Shown piece after piece: positions 37,588 to 49,752 of a stretch of 64,000 nucleotides of DNA; the stretch's first letter is position 1; each line of letters opens with the position of its first letter. The notes under the pieces are model-generated. The model made no database searches. It had not been told where the DNA came from and was given only the letters and a program-made list of their open reading frames with translations. Source of the DNA: Callipepla californica brunnescens (Eukaryota > Chordata > Aves > Galliformes > Odontophoridae); the NCBI GenBank assembly GCA_023055505.1, contig JALIRH010000018.1, forward strand, positions 11,888,146 through 11,952,145, read 5' to 3'. The translations under genes and the position numbers were made by a program.

Positions 37588-38232
37588 CACAGAATCACAG
37601 AATTGCAGGTGTTGGAAGGGACCTCAAAAGATCATCAAGTCTAATCCCCCTGTCAAAGCAGGCTCCATACAATAGGTCTCACAGATAGACATCCAGATGG
37701 GTCTTAAATGTCTCCACAGCAGGAGACACCACAACCTCTCAGGGCAACCTGTTACAGTGCTCTGTCACACTTACCATAAGGAAGTTCTTCTACATGTTTG
37801 CATGGAACTTCCTGCTTTCAAGTCTTAGGCCATTACCTAATCTGAAATCCCCTCTCACTGTTTTCCCCAGGATGAACAGAACCAGGTTGCTTATCCTATC
37901 CTCATAGGGAAGATGCTCTTTGTCCTTTATCAACTTTGTGTCCCTTTGCTGGATTCCTTCCAGGAGACGTCTGTCCTTTTAGAACTGGGCAGCCCAGAAT
38001 GGGACAAGGTATTCTAAATGTGACCTCACCAAGGGAGAGTACCAGGGGAGGATCACATCACTTGACCTGCTGGCCATGCTCTTTCTAATGCACCTCAGGA
38101 TACCATTGGCCCTCTTAGCCACAAGGACATACTGTTGGCTCATGGCCAACCTGCTGTCTATCAGGACACTCAGGTCTCTGCAGAGCTTCTCTCCAGAAGG
38201 TCATCCCCTAATCTGTACTGATGCATTCAGGA
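37588..38232 (-). mobile_element. CR1 LINE 3' fragment, antisense, well preserved
   Basis: Tail-end CACAGAATCACAGAATTGCA, then GGTGTTGGAAGGGACCTC, CAAAGCAGGCTCCATACAAT, ACCACAACCTCTCAGGGCAA, CAGGAGACGTCTGTCC, GGGCAGCCCAGAATGGGACA, CTCTTAGCCACAAGGACATA and TGGCCAACCTGCTGTCTATC follow in the order of a typical antisense avian CR1. About 645 bases remain; divergence looks lower than in most other copies here. Confidence 0.92.
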
Positions 38233-38477
38233 GACGCAATAGATCAGTTCTGCCACCAGTAACTGCATTTGGAGATTTGTACATATTTTTCATCTAAAAC
38301 TACTGATTATCTCCATGAAGATATTTATTTACATATTTATTTGTTATTATTAATTATTTGTCTTATACATCATCACACTTTATTAAATTGTACAGTTCAG
38401 TAATCTTCCAGAAACAAACAAACAAAAATAATAATAGATAACAAACATACTTGACTTGAAAATAGGAAATGCATGTC

Positions 38478-38720
38478 AAAGATCACTGAAAGGAGATCAC
38501 CCAGTCCAATTTTTTGCTTGAAGGGCTGTTACAAGTGATCACCAGCTCCATATAAATTCAGCCAAAACTAGACTGCTTAGCAAAGACTTTCTAGTCCTAA
38601 CTTTCTAGCCAGAGTCTTGAAGACTCTGAATGATAGGGGTCTCCACAATATCTCTGGGTAACCCATTCCAGTGCTGCTGCACTCCATAGTGAATGTTTTT
38701 CCATTTGCTATCATTCAGTT
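38478..38720 (-). mobile_element. CR1 LINE scrap, antisense, old
   Basis: CACCCAGTCCAATTTTTTGC, TCTTGAAGACTCTGAATGAT, GGGGTCTCCACAATATCTCT and GGGTAACCCATTCCAGTGC are recognisable antisense CR1 3' blocks with heavy divergence. It belongs to a different, older copy than the neighbour at 37588. Confidence 0.7.
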
Positions 38721-40889
38721 GTGAACATAAAACCCAAATCTGTTTATCCAGTGCTTCATTCTATTCATCACTTCCAAAACAGTTTAGCTTCATAATCAAG
38801 TAAGTTTAGGTGATTTTCTTTGCATTGGCTCTTATCTTCTTTTTCACTGGATTAGGAAATGTTCTCCTTTCAGGATGTAGGCTCTGGAGTCTTGACTATC
38901 TCAGTAACACAATGATGGACACTCATTACCTACTGAACACCCCATTTGCATCAGTCTAGGTTTCAGGGAGGACAGGAAAACTGAACTCTATTCAAGGAAT
39001 GGCTTCATAAATATTAATCAATATTGATCAATATTGATGGGGGAAGTAATCAGTATTCAAGAAAACTATACTTTTTGCTGAACTTCATGAGGTTTACTTT
39101 AGTTCAGTCTTCAGACTGATTGAAACACTGACATTTCTTATTTCTTCTATACCTACTAACTCAGTGTCAGCTTATCACTGATACGGGCTTTGAATAGCAT
39201 AAGTACCAGGATTGATTCCTGGTATGTCTATCGTCAGTTCTAGCTTCCAACCAAATAATGACCATTAATTCAGAATATAGTAGTCCAGACAATTTTAAAT
39301 CCTATTAACACAATCCACTCCAGTATCTACCTGAGATTATCAAAAGCCTTATTTAAGACAAGAAATATGATGATGACTACCATGCTCTGGTTATGAAGTA
39401 AACCTAGTCTTCACAGACGACAGACAGATTGATAAAGAATGATTTGCCATTGGTAAATACATCGAGTCACTGTAATTTCTATTACTCTGCTTGAGCTCTT
39501 TTAAAGATAGAAGTACATTTTTTTCCTGATTTTTTTAATTTTTAGATACTTTAAAATCTCATTCTGTAGGAATATAATCAAGATCTTTCGAATTTTATGC
39601 AGTTAAAACCATTTCAGTGTATTTGAACTGCTTTTACTTTTTTTTTTCTTAAAAAAGTCATAGGAATCAAAATCAAGAAGAGGAATACCTTTTGTCAGGG
39701 TATTTCTTAATTTATTCACACAGAAAAAGAAGATACTGGGCAAAATCTTGGTTCCACTGAATCAAAAAAACTGTCATTTCAGTTCAAAGATGTGAGAATG
39801 ACAGACAAATAAGCAGTTCTCTTTAATATAAGGAAGAGCATAATGTATACTGTAATTCACCATATGGTGTGAACTGGAGAATTTACTCAACAGCTTAATC
39901 AAGGAAGACAGAAACTGACAGCTCAACCTAACACCAAATATGAAAAATAAAACAAAACATTATTTAGCTGTCACTGAACTACCAGCACATTAGAAATACT
40001 TGGAGACCTAATAGCAATAGGGTACAGTAGGGAATCATAAAGAAAAAGAAAATTATTTTGAAGCTGCAATCATTTAATTATTTTAAGAATGCATAAAAAC
40101 ATGTTCACCTTGAAGACAATGAATCAGAGAATCATTATTCTTTTTTACACTTACAGTATGCTTTCTGGAAGATTTAACTTTGTTTTCACTGATATTTAAG
40201 CATTTCACTGCAGGGGAACTGTTCTTAATAGCATAATTAAAAAGCATTGCACAATTTAGCATTCTCCATTTGCAATCTAGAATACTTAACAATGGGATGG
40301 TTGTTAAACATGCTGCCATGCACTATGCAACAGGAAGCATAAATGACATTACAAAGCTAAATGATAATTAGTATCCTGAGAGGTTGACATTTATAGACTA
40401 AATAAAAAAAAAAGATTTCTGTTCACAGTAGTTACCTGAATAAAGATGATTTTGGAGCACATGGGATTTACATAGATTACCATACTACTTCGATATCCTG
40501 CAAGATCAGTTTTGATGAGGATGCTCAATAGATGTTGCTGTTACAAGCAGCACAAAAGATTATGTGTATGTTTAATTTAATTCTGGGATTTCTTTTAGCA
40601 TCTGAAAATCTATGACAGCTTTAAACAAACAAACAAAAGAAACAAACAAAAGAAACTAATTAAAGAAAAAAAAACACAAAAAAAACCAAAGGCATACCAT
40701 ATGTATTTAAAGGGTGATAACAAGACGTTCTGTTAAGACAGATACGGCACCTTCCTTGCTGTGGCACCATCAGATTAAGGATCTCAGAGGAATAAGGGAT
40801 GCTTAATTGCTCATTTGACAGGGAATATAGACCTGAGATCATGTACTTTTCATTATTTGGTGTGGTCTTTTTACCTCTTCACTTATTTT
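38721..40889. other. AT-rich sequence, no gene seen
   Basis: No recognisable gene. CAATATTGAT-type tandem repeats (three units) lie at 39011-39039, and an AAAC/AAAG-rich patch at 40624-40685. Confidence 0.55.
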
Positions 40890-41012
40890 ATTTTTCCTTT
40901 TCCTTTTTCAATTTTTTTTCTTTTCCTTTTTCTTTCCCCTTTTTCACTTTTTCTCTTTCTCTTTTTTTCCATTTTTCCCTTTTTCTCTTTTTCCCTTTTC
41001 CCTTTTCTGCAG
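40890..41012. repeat. Long polypyrimidine tract ending in CTGCAG
   Basis: About 120 bases that are almost wholly C and T on the plus strand, made of irregular CTTTTT and CCCTTTT units, followed at once by CTGCAG. This looks like a giant splice-acceptor tract, but no exon-like open frame with recognisable protein follows. I treat it as low-complexity DNA. Confidence 0.85.
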
Positions 41013-43070
41013 GGACAGATGGTTTAGCTATAACAGTGGAAAAAAAAGAGTCTTACAAATGCAAGCTAAATAGGTATATTAAACAAGGAATTTTTACATC
41101 TACTGTCAATCTTTAGACAGTAAGTATGAATAAAAATGTGTTTAAAATGTTCATTCATATAAAAACAATTGAATTTAACATTTGTCTCTGGAGTGCTTTA
41201 TTAGCATTTTAAGTTTGGTGTTGTTTTGTATTACAGCCCTTGTCTGTAGCTAAAATAGCTAAGGCTATTTATGAAGGTAGCAATTTTGTTTGCTTTCAAT
41301 TTTCACAAGCAGTTCTCTCAGCTAACATAATTGTCCATCAAACACATGTTTGCCCTGAACATGTATTTGGATGATTTGCCTTTCTGGAAACACAGTCTGC
41401 ATACTTACAGAATCTATAGTGAGAACAAAATACTTTTGGGATTTACAGAAATGCTCTAGTTCATACAAATCAAGGATGTATGAACTGCTGCTTCTTGAGA
41501 AAATCTCCCAGATCTGTCTAAGTAGACAGAACTTTTTCCTTGTTAAAGTAATAACTACTTTAGCTTTCTGATGCACTGGAAACTTACAACTGACCACAAC
41601 CAAAAGACGAGAAATAAAAAGTTTTATATGGAAAGGTTAAAATAGAGAAGAAGGATAAAACAAGAACAAAACAAAACAAAACCAAAGAAACCAACTCAGA
41701 TTAGCATAAAGAATGGAAGAAGAGTAAAAAGATGACAGAACAAAAAGGTCTAGAAAATTACATTTTATTGGTTGGTATTTCCATTCCACTGAAAAGATAA
41801 TGGCAAGGAGAAAGAAAAACAAAACACAGCCTTTATATTGTGAAGGAAATAAAAAGGTGTTTTATTTTCTGTCACTGCGTCCAAATACACATTAATACTA
41901 ATCCATATGAGTTGGAGTAAAAAGGATTTTCAAAGTCTATCCAGGCACATGCAGTGCCTTTTATTAGTTTCCAGTGATACAGACAGTGCCGCAGCTGGTG
42001 AATGACACAAATATAAGTTACTTTTGTAAAATGTCCACAGGATTTATTTATCAAATAGCAAACACACATTAATAATGAGATCTATAGGGGTTTATTTCAT
42101 AACCTACCAGATTAATGTAATTCAAAGGGAAGTTTGTTCGCAGAACTTCACTAACATATCTCCTGACAAAAAAGCAGTGGCTGAGAGGCTTTGAGCATGT
42201 CAATATTCTCTTCTCTGAAGAAAATCTTGATATCTTTTTTCTGCAGAAGTTCATGGAATTCTTTATGCTTTATTGTTGTTGATTTGGATTTGTTGTTTTC
42301 CTTTGGTATTGTACTCTTTTAAAATTGAAAAACAGCACTAAAATATACCACTAAAATGATTTTAATGTTTTCAAACACTCTCTTTGAAATTCATGCTTTT
42401 CAGTCATTTTAGGTTTACATTTTATTTAATTATGTAATTGAAACTCTATAACCTACCACACAACTATATTTTAAAATATGCTTTAATGAGCACTAGGTAT
42501 TACTAATAAATAATAAAGGATTAGATTCTCCAGCCTTCTGAAGGAAAAAAAGAAGTATAATATGTAACTAGTACATTGTATTTGGATGTTCATTGCCAAG
42601 CACAAAGAGTTCACACAGGAACAATTACAGTCAAAGAAACTGTAAACATGGCCCAAACTATCCCATTGCAGAGTGGAAAGAGACCAAGGGGTGGAGAGGA
42701 GACTGGGATCCAGTGGTAGCTATTTGGAAGACTAAGTGTCTGAGTCCAGTTGCTGAAGGTATCCATGCTGTAGATGCACAGTCACACAGATATATATATA
42801 CATACATATATGCAAAATATATGTAGACATAAATATACATATTTGTGTATATACATGGTATGTACATTTATGCAGACTGAGTACTGATGTAAATACATAC
42901 GTATATGTTTATATACTTCCTTATATACTTATATCTTGCTCAGCTAGAGAGGGGAACATGATGACACCATCGGTTCTGCTTGTGTTTGCCTGAATGCTGT
43001 CAGTGCTCTCTCTGTAAGATTAGCTCTGTTTCTGTGCATATGTGTATTGAGTACAGAGAATCATGCATTG

Positions 43071-43071
<1 letters not shown>
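41013..43071. other. AT-rich sequence with TA-rich patches, no gene seen
   Basis: No recognisable gene. Imperfect TATATG/TACATA repeats fill 42789-42925. The part at 42590-42780 has higher GC and a 77-codon frame, but I cannot assign it. Confidence 0.5.
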
Positions 43072-43141
<70 letters not shown>

Positions 43142-43142
43142 T
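43072..43142. repeat. (TG)n microsatellite
   Basis: About 31 uninterrupted TG units, then TATGTGTG. The CVCV and THTH frames across it are artefacts. Confidence 0.97.
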
Positions 43143-43159
43143 AAGATGTTCCTTGCACT

Positions 43160-43387
43160 ATCTTGGATATAAGGAAGTAATTTTTTACAGTAAGGATGTT
43201 GAGGAACTGGAGCAGATTAGCAGGAGAGGTGATAGAAGCTCCATCCTTGGAAACATCAAACAACCGACTGCATGAAGCTTTGAGCAAACTGATCTAGCTG
43301 TAGGTGTTTCTGTTCATTGGAGGGGAGTTGGACTAGATGACCTTTAAGAGTCCCTTTCAACTCAAAAGATTCTATGATTCTCATGAT
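43160..43387 (+). mobile_element. CR1 LINE 3' fragment
   Basis: GAGGAACTGGAGCAGATTAG resembles the CR1 block for WNxLPxEV in degenerate form. Later GAGGGGAGTTGGACTAGATG, ACCTTTAAGAGTCCCTTTCA and the tail AGATTCTATGATTCTCATGA are diagnostic of the CR1 3' UTR and tail. It lies just after a TG array. Confidence 0.82.
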
Positions 43388-45714
43388 GGATATTAAAGCT
43401 TTTCAGGAAAAACTCCTTAGTCTACAGGGCAAGATACGGGGTCCAACATTTTCCCTGATGTCTCTTTTCTTCTTTACCAGTTCATCCCTTGGAGAGAGAA
43501 GGAGCTCAAGCTTCGTTCTCATAGCAGTGACAATACAACTACGGATCACCTGCATGCATGTCATACAGTAATAGGACATACATTTAGAGCTGATAATTTG
43601 TCTATTTCTTGCTTATTCTAAATTTTTCTGGACATAGCCAACTTCATTACACTGACATTATTTATTTTAACATTGTAACAAATCTCAACTTCAAATCTAG
43701 TTAGTTCAATCCACTGAACTGCAAACTAATATAGAATATCATAATAAATTGTAATTGTAGAAAATAATTCCATTTTCAGTAAAGCAAACAAAAAGGTCAA
43801 ATACAAGAAGACTTTCAATTCTAGTTTTACAAGACCTTGCAGTCAGAGATTTTACTGTAGACATTGTTTCCTAATGCTTACAGAAAATACTGTTAAAACA
43901 TTTTTCATATGATCTCTACTAGAAAGAGGACATTAGAGGTACAAATTAAAGGCTTTTTATTAAAATTTAAACACATGCTCTTTATTATTTGGATTTCTAT
44001 ACAGATTAAATATTTGTCATTTTAGAGGTATTTTATAAAAACATAATTCTTGAATTCAGTAACAAAGACAAACTACACTCTCAACAAACAAAAAAAATAT
44101 ATTTGAGTTGACAAACATGGGTATTATGTTTCGATTAGCTTTATTCTTTAAAAACAGTCATGATTTAAGGGATCAGAAATGCTATAAAAATCTCTAGAAT
44201 TAAGTGATTTACAGAATATGCACATTATTATGTACAGTATCATATACATTATTGTGAATTATTTTAACTGAGTTACCCTTTTGTAACTGATATTATCAAT
44301 TTTAAAATTAGATTATTCAGAATAATCTGCATTTGTACATCAATGTAAATATAAAGCATGAATACCAAATATAAGAAAAGTGATAACTCAGTTACTAGAC
44401 TGTTAAAATTTTGCTGAAAATTTGAGGATTTGGATAATCATTGCTATCACTGTTTTTGTGTATGTGACTATAAATTTCTCACAGAGAGTAAAGTATTGAA
44501 GCTTTATCTAGATTTTAAACTTCTAGAATAATGAATATGACCTTGTACCTCAATAAGATTGCTTTCATTGATGCTCAGACTATTGTATGAACTTCTGATT
44601 AAAAACAGTAATTTGTTTTTCTGCTACCTAAAATTACAATTGACTTTTTCTGCTACTTTGAAGAAAATGGTCTAGTTAAAAAAGAAGTTCTATTACACCT
44701 ATTCTATTACGCCTTGTTCCATACATTACTGCTTGATATTTGTGTAATCTTATAGACCAGTGTAATGATAGGAAATTTTGAGGACAACGAGTCAAGGGAA
44801 ACCTCAAGAATTTCTTGGAACATTAAACTGATATGTTAGAATGCTGCTTTAGTACTCTAACTCTAGAACAACTCCTCTGTTTGAATAAACCATTTATCCC
44901 TGTTTCTTATCTTTCCTAATGAAAACATGTATCCATAGTGGAAAAAATAACAGTATTTTCCTGACTCTTGCAGAGACTCAGTGAAATAATTTATACTTAA
45001 TATACTTAATTTATTCTTTAAAAACTTAACAAATGAAAGTGCCAGTTGTTATTAGTGCAGTTAATAAGTTCTCTGAATAAGTAATACATAATTTCTGAGT
45101 AACTACATTTTCCAAATAAATTGTCTATTTGTCTTATTTTCAATAATTTGGAAATAAGGATGTTGCTACATCTTTAATGGAAGATGTAAGCAACAGCTAG
45201 CTCAGCCAGCACACTTAATTACTATAGATATTTAAAAATGCTTTCTAATAAGGAAAGATAACAGAAGTTGTAATAATTAAATGTAAATACAAAAAATGTG
45301 ATTGGATTCCATAAATTCTTAGGAACCCTTATACACACGGTAAAAAAAGACAGATCTTCTTTCCCATTATTTTTCTATGATATTCATATTAGGTAGTATA
45401 TGCTGTTCTTCAGAACTTGTGTGTGGAGTGATTTTTTTACAGTCTAGTTTCCTGAATAAGGTCACTCTGAAAAACAAACAAAAATGCACAAAATATAATG
45501 TACTAAAATTATCACTACAATTTTTTTTTATATTTCTCAGTGATAGATTTGTCAAAAATTAACCATATACAGTATGTCTGCTCTCATACAGCTTGTTCCA
45601 CACAAAGTTACCTAAGTGAATTTGATTTACAGGTCTGTTATTACTAAATAATAATCTGACATCACATTGTAATATGCTTTGTATTTTTGACTACGTATTG
45701 ATGTATTAGGACAC
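43388..45714. other. AT-rich sequence, no gene seen
   Basis: No recognisable gene or repeat family; small A-rich and T-rich runs only. Confidence 0.55.
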
Positions 45715-45812
45715 ACAAGAATTGGAATAGGTTGTCCTGTGAAGTGATGAAGTCCCGATACTTACGTAGACATAAAATCACAGAACTGTTTAGATTGAAA
45801 GGTCACTTTTAG
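45715..45812. mobile_element. Possible small CR1 scraps in both orientations
   Basis: GGAATAGGTTGTCCTGTGAA (45724) followed by GTGATGAAGTCCC resembles the sense CR1 C-terminal block. ATAAAATCACAGAACTGTTT (45772) resembles an antisense CR1 tail. Both are under 50 bases, so the call is tentative. Confidence 0.35.
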
Positions 45813-48800
45813 AACTGTTTTTCCCAGTGAGTTCTACAGCTATAATTAAACTTGTATAAAACTACTATCCACATTGCCGTTCTTTCAGTTAGTAGAGGTC
45901 TGATAAGAATCAAGCAAGGTCTTGTTTTGTATTATTTTGTTTAAAATTTTTAAACCATTTGGCAAGAGCTAGATAGCAAAGCAACCATAGAGTATTGTAG
46001 AAATTAATGTATAGAGTTCTAAAATTTCAGATGTGTTAATAAAACCGTGATGCAAAAACACAGAAAATAGTATGAGAATAAAAATGAAATAAGGAAAATG
46101 GAAACTCTAGCTGAGATAATTTTTGTTGCTGTTGTTTTAAGGAAAAAGGTATGCAGTATATATCGGTCACTCTAAATTTCTATGTATACTTGCTCAAAAT
46201 AAAGATGACTTGTGAGATTTACTGATAATCGGAATTTAAAACATTGGTAGAATTATCATGAGATTTACATAATAATAATCATTTTGAATGCTGTGTATTA
46301 AAATGGAGGCATAAACTTCCAAAAAACAGGGTTCCTACAGCACCATTCCTTTCTTGTTTCTCCTGAACTAGTTTTCTTTCACATTATGAAGTGTTCTACA
46401 TTCTAACCTTGTTTCCTGTTACATTCTTCCTTTATCTTACATTTGTACTGTATATTTATACATTCTGTGGCCATATCTACTGAAGTAAAATTCACTGTGC
46501 TTAGGAAATCAGAAAAGATCATAAATTCTTCAAAGTTGATCACCCCCTTCAGTATAACTGGTACTGTAAGACTGGGCCAGGAACTTGAGATCATGTACTG
46601 CCACTCTTCTTAACTGGATCACTCTAAATCTATAACCAAAACTATAAACACTATCTAAACTATCAATAAAACACACAACGACAGTACAATTGCTATTTTT
46701 ATTCCTTTACTAATCTCTATCTAAAAAAAAAAAAAAAAAAAAGTAGGACTTTTTATTTATTCCACTTCCCTAAAAAACAGTTTATCAAAATTAACCCATT
46801 AAATGAATTCCCACCATTAAATACTTTATAGATAGTAAACATAAACTGGCTCTAATTATTAAAGATTTAGGTGTGAAACATAACATTTGTTTTCCATCTT
46901 GCAGCATTGACCTCTTAAATAAATGACAGTAATAAACAATTAATTGGCTAAATATGTACAGAGATTAATGGAATCATGATGAGCAATCCTTTCTTTCTTC
47001 TCATAACAATCCTCTTGAGTGCTAAACTTTAGTTAAACCAAAATTTTAGAAGTTTGGTTTATATTCTTTGTTTCATCTGAAGCCTTAGCAAACCTTCTAT
47101 GGACAGTGGAGACTGGAAATGTAAAATTAAGATTAATTATTATTATTTGCTTTCTCTATCTCTTATGATGGCTGTAGAAAGATAAAAAATGAGAAGTCTA
47201 CAGAGGCAAGAAAATTCCACTTTGATGTGTAAAATAATCAAGGGAGGATACAAGGATACAGAAATGGGTACTGGAATGGAAAGAGACTGCTACAGAACAT
47301 CAAAAGAAATAGATCCCCAAGAGAACTGACTGAACAGTAATTAGATGTTTCTTTCTGAACAGACTTACTAATGCTAGCAATATAAATTTACCTTGGAACA
47401 CTTTCTTTGGGCACTTTGCATATATATGCATAGATATATATGGATAAAGTTATTTCAGACATTTTTAACATAATTAGTGCCATATTAGAGAGTTGCAATG
47501 GATGTATATTATACTTCACACACTGCATTTCCTCAGAGAGTAGTAACAGCTGCAGTAAAAACATACTAGATTTAACTAGATATTGAATTCATAATTCATG
47601 CTCAAAGTGAAAGAAAAAATGTAATAGATGACCTTTAAAAATAAAAATGAGTAGAGCTCTATGGAGATCAATTCTTTTGCAGAAGATCAGAGTGGAAAAG
47701 CTTGGATGATGAACAGGCTCTTTGCAGGATATAATACAATTACATATTATGTTAAAGTTCTTAACAATGAGAAATTTCCCTATATATTTTCAATTATATT
47801 TTTTTCCGTGTTTTTCAGCATAGCTGAAAAAATCATTTTCCTGAACAGTAAAACTACTGTCATGTCACAAAGTGTCACTAAATGACTAGATGTTCCTTTC
47901 AATCTATTTGGAATATAAAATGATCTGTTTTAATAAGCTACATTACACTACAGTCTTCGTATCAGTTAGAATCCCTTGTCATAATTTTCCTAAACACAAT
48001 CCAAACTGAACCAAAATATTACTACATGTATTTTTTTGTCTTCATGCAATGATACAGTTATGAATTTCAGCTTTTCTCAAATCACTCACAAGTAGCTGGG
48101 TATTAAAACAAGTTTCTGCAATGTACCGTACTAGCTTAAATGTGGAGTATTTGACTCTGCTTTGAACTTCTCCAAGTAGAATACTGTGCTTTGCTAATAT
48201 ACATTAGAAAATTATTTAGTTTGCAAAAAGTAATGGATATTTCAATCATCTACCGATACACACTTGCTTTTTTTTATATTTTTTGTTTGTTGGCTTGTTT
48301 GAATTTCAAGATCTCTGTCAAAATAGGGGGATTTTTTTAATCACACATCTTATCCTTCTGATAATTAAAGTTTATTATCAATTATTATAAAAGCTTTTAC
48401 AAGTTTTGCACATGATCATTAGTTCATTTTCTTCTTCAAATATCATTACTAGTCAGAGAAGTTACGCTGTTAGAAAATAATGGAATTCTGCAGGTTGGAG
48501 CTTGATTTCATTTCAAAGAATTTAATGTAACTCTACTCACAGTTTGGAACAGCATTCATATTTGAGCTTAATACAAACAGCCAAGTCAACTAGTTTCTGT
48601 ACGAACTTCAGTGAGCTAACTTCACGTTAAAAAATAAAAAAACAACTTTTTTCACCTTTTAGGCTGAATGCACTTCCATGAGACTGGAAAAGAAACAATT
48701 CCTTTTTCTCATTCTCAATTTATAGTAGGGACATAATAATATTTTGTCTTTGAACTTTTATCAGCTTATATTGTATTCTCATTAGTGCAGACTTGCTCTC

Positions 48801-49670
48801 CTGTTACTCAGTATTTTCATGGATTAGCCAACCTGTCTTCCCATAATTGAGAAAGTTTAGGTTGGAAAAAAAAAATTGGTGACATTTTATGTCTTAATTA
48901 TGACATGTCAAAAGAAGGTGCTGAGTAACATAATGCAGATATATCAAGGCATCAGTTACTTCACCCAGAACATCTGAGATTTTCATAATAATTTGCTCTT
49001 TTATTTGAATCACTTTTTCTGTGCTAAGTTACATTTTTAGTTATTTCAGTATCATATTAGGCATATACAATACAGCCATTTTATTATTATCTAATGTTAT
49101 TCAGAAAATAAACAAACAAAACAGTAGATTAACAAAGCATTTATCTGAAAAAAGTCATCCTATAGATACTTACTGTGACTTTCAAATATGGAAAACTGAA
49201 CTCACATCTTCAGAGAAACACTGTTATCTGAGTATCTCTCATAAACAACTACTTTTTTCTTTATGGAAATATATAAAATGATTAGCATATTTGGAAAACT
49301 GTTTAAGATTCTACATTTCCCTTAGCTCTGACACACTGAAGAAAAAATACACCTAATACCAGATAGATAAGGGTAGAGTATATCTTACCATGCAATTTCA
49401 TTCCCCTAAAGATTGACTAGATTCAGGTCTAATTGTGACTGTGAATTAATTCTTTTAAATGTTCACTCTTTGCCTAAAAAGCAAGGCAAAAGTCCTACAA
49501 TGGTTTCATTATAAATTTTGCATTATTCTTAGAGTCATATGTTAGGAAGGATCTCCTCAAACCATTCAGTGATTCAGAAAAGACGTATTTAAAGAGGAAT
49601 GAATTTTTTTCTTTCCATTGAACTTCCTTTATCAGAATCATATTTTTATAAACAAACACTTTTTTCTTTT
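45813..49670. other. Long AT-rich stretch, no gene seen
   Basis: About 3.8 kb without a recognisable gene, RNA or mobile element. A poly(A) run of 20 lies at 46723-46742. The longest open frame is 86 codons (49021-49281), with no known family. Confidence 0.5.
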
Positions 49671-49752
49671 CTTTTTCCTTTTTCCTTTTTCCTTTTTCCT
49701 TTTTCCTTTTTCCTTTTTCCTTTTTCCTTTTTCCTTTTTCCTTTTTTTTTTT
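49671..49752. repeat. (TTTTTCC)n heptamer array
   Basis: About ten copies of the 7-base unit CTTTTTC in tandem, ending in a T run. All pyrimidines are on the plus strand. Because the unit length is not a multiple of three, it encodes a period-7 peptide (KEKGKRK type on the minus strand), which is an artefact. Confidence 0.95.

Noticed and set aside
46723..46742. Poly(A) run as a processed-pseudogene tail
   Set aside because: No coding similarity or target-site duplication was found upstream.
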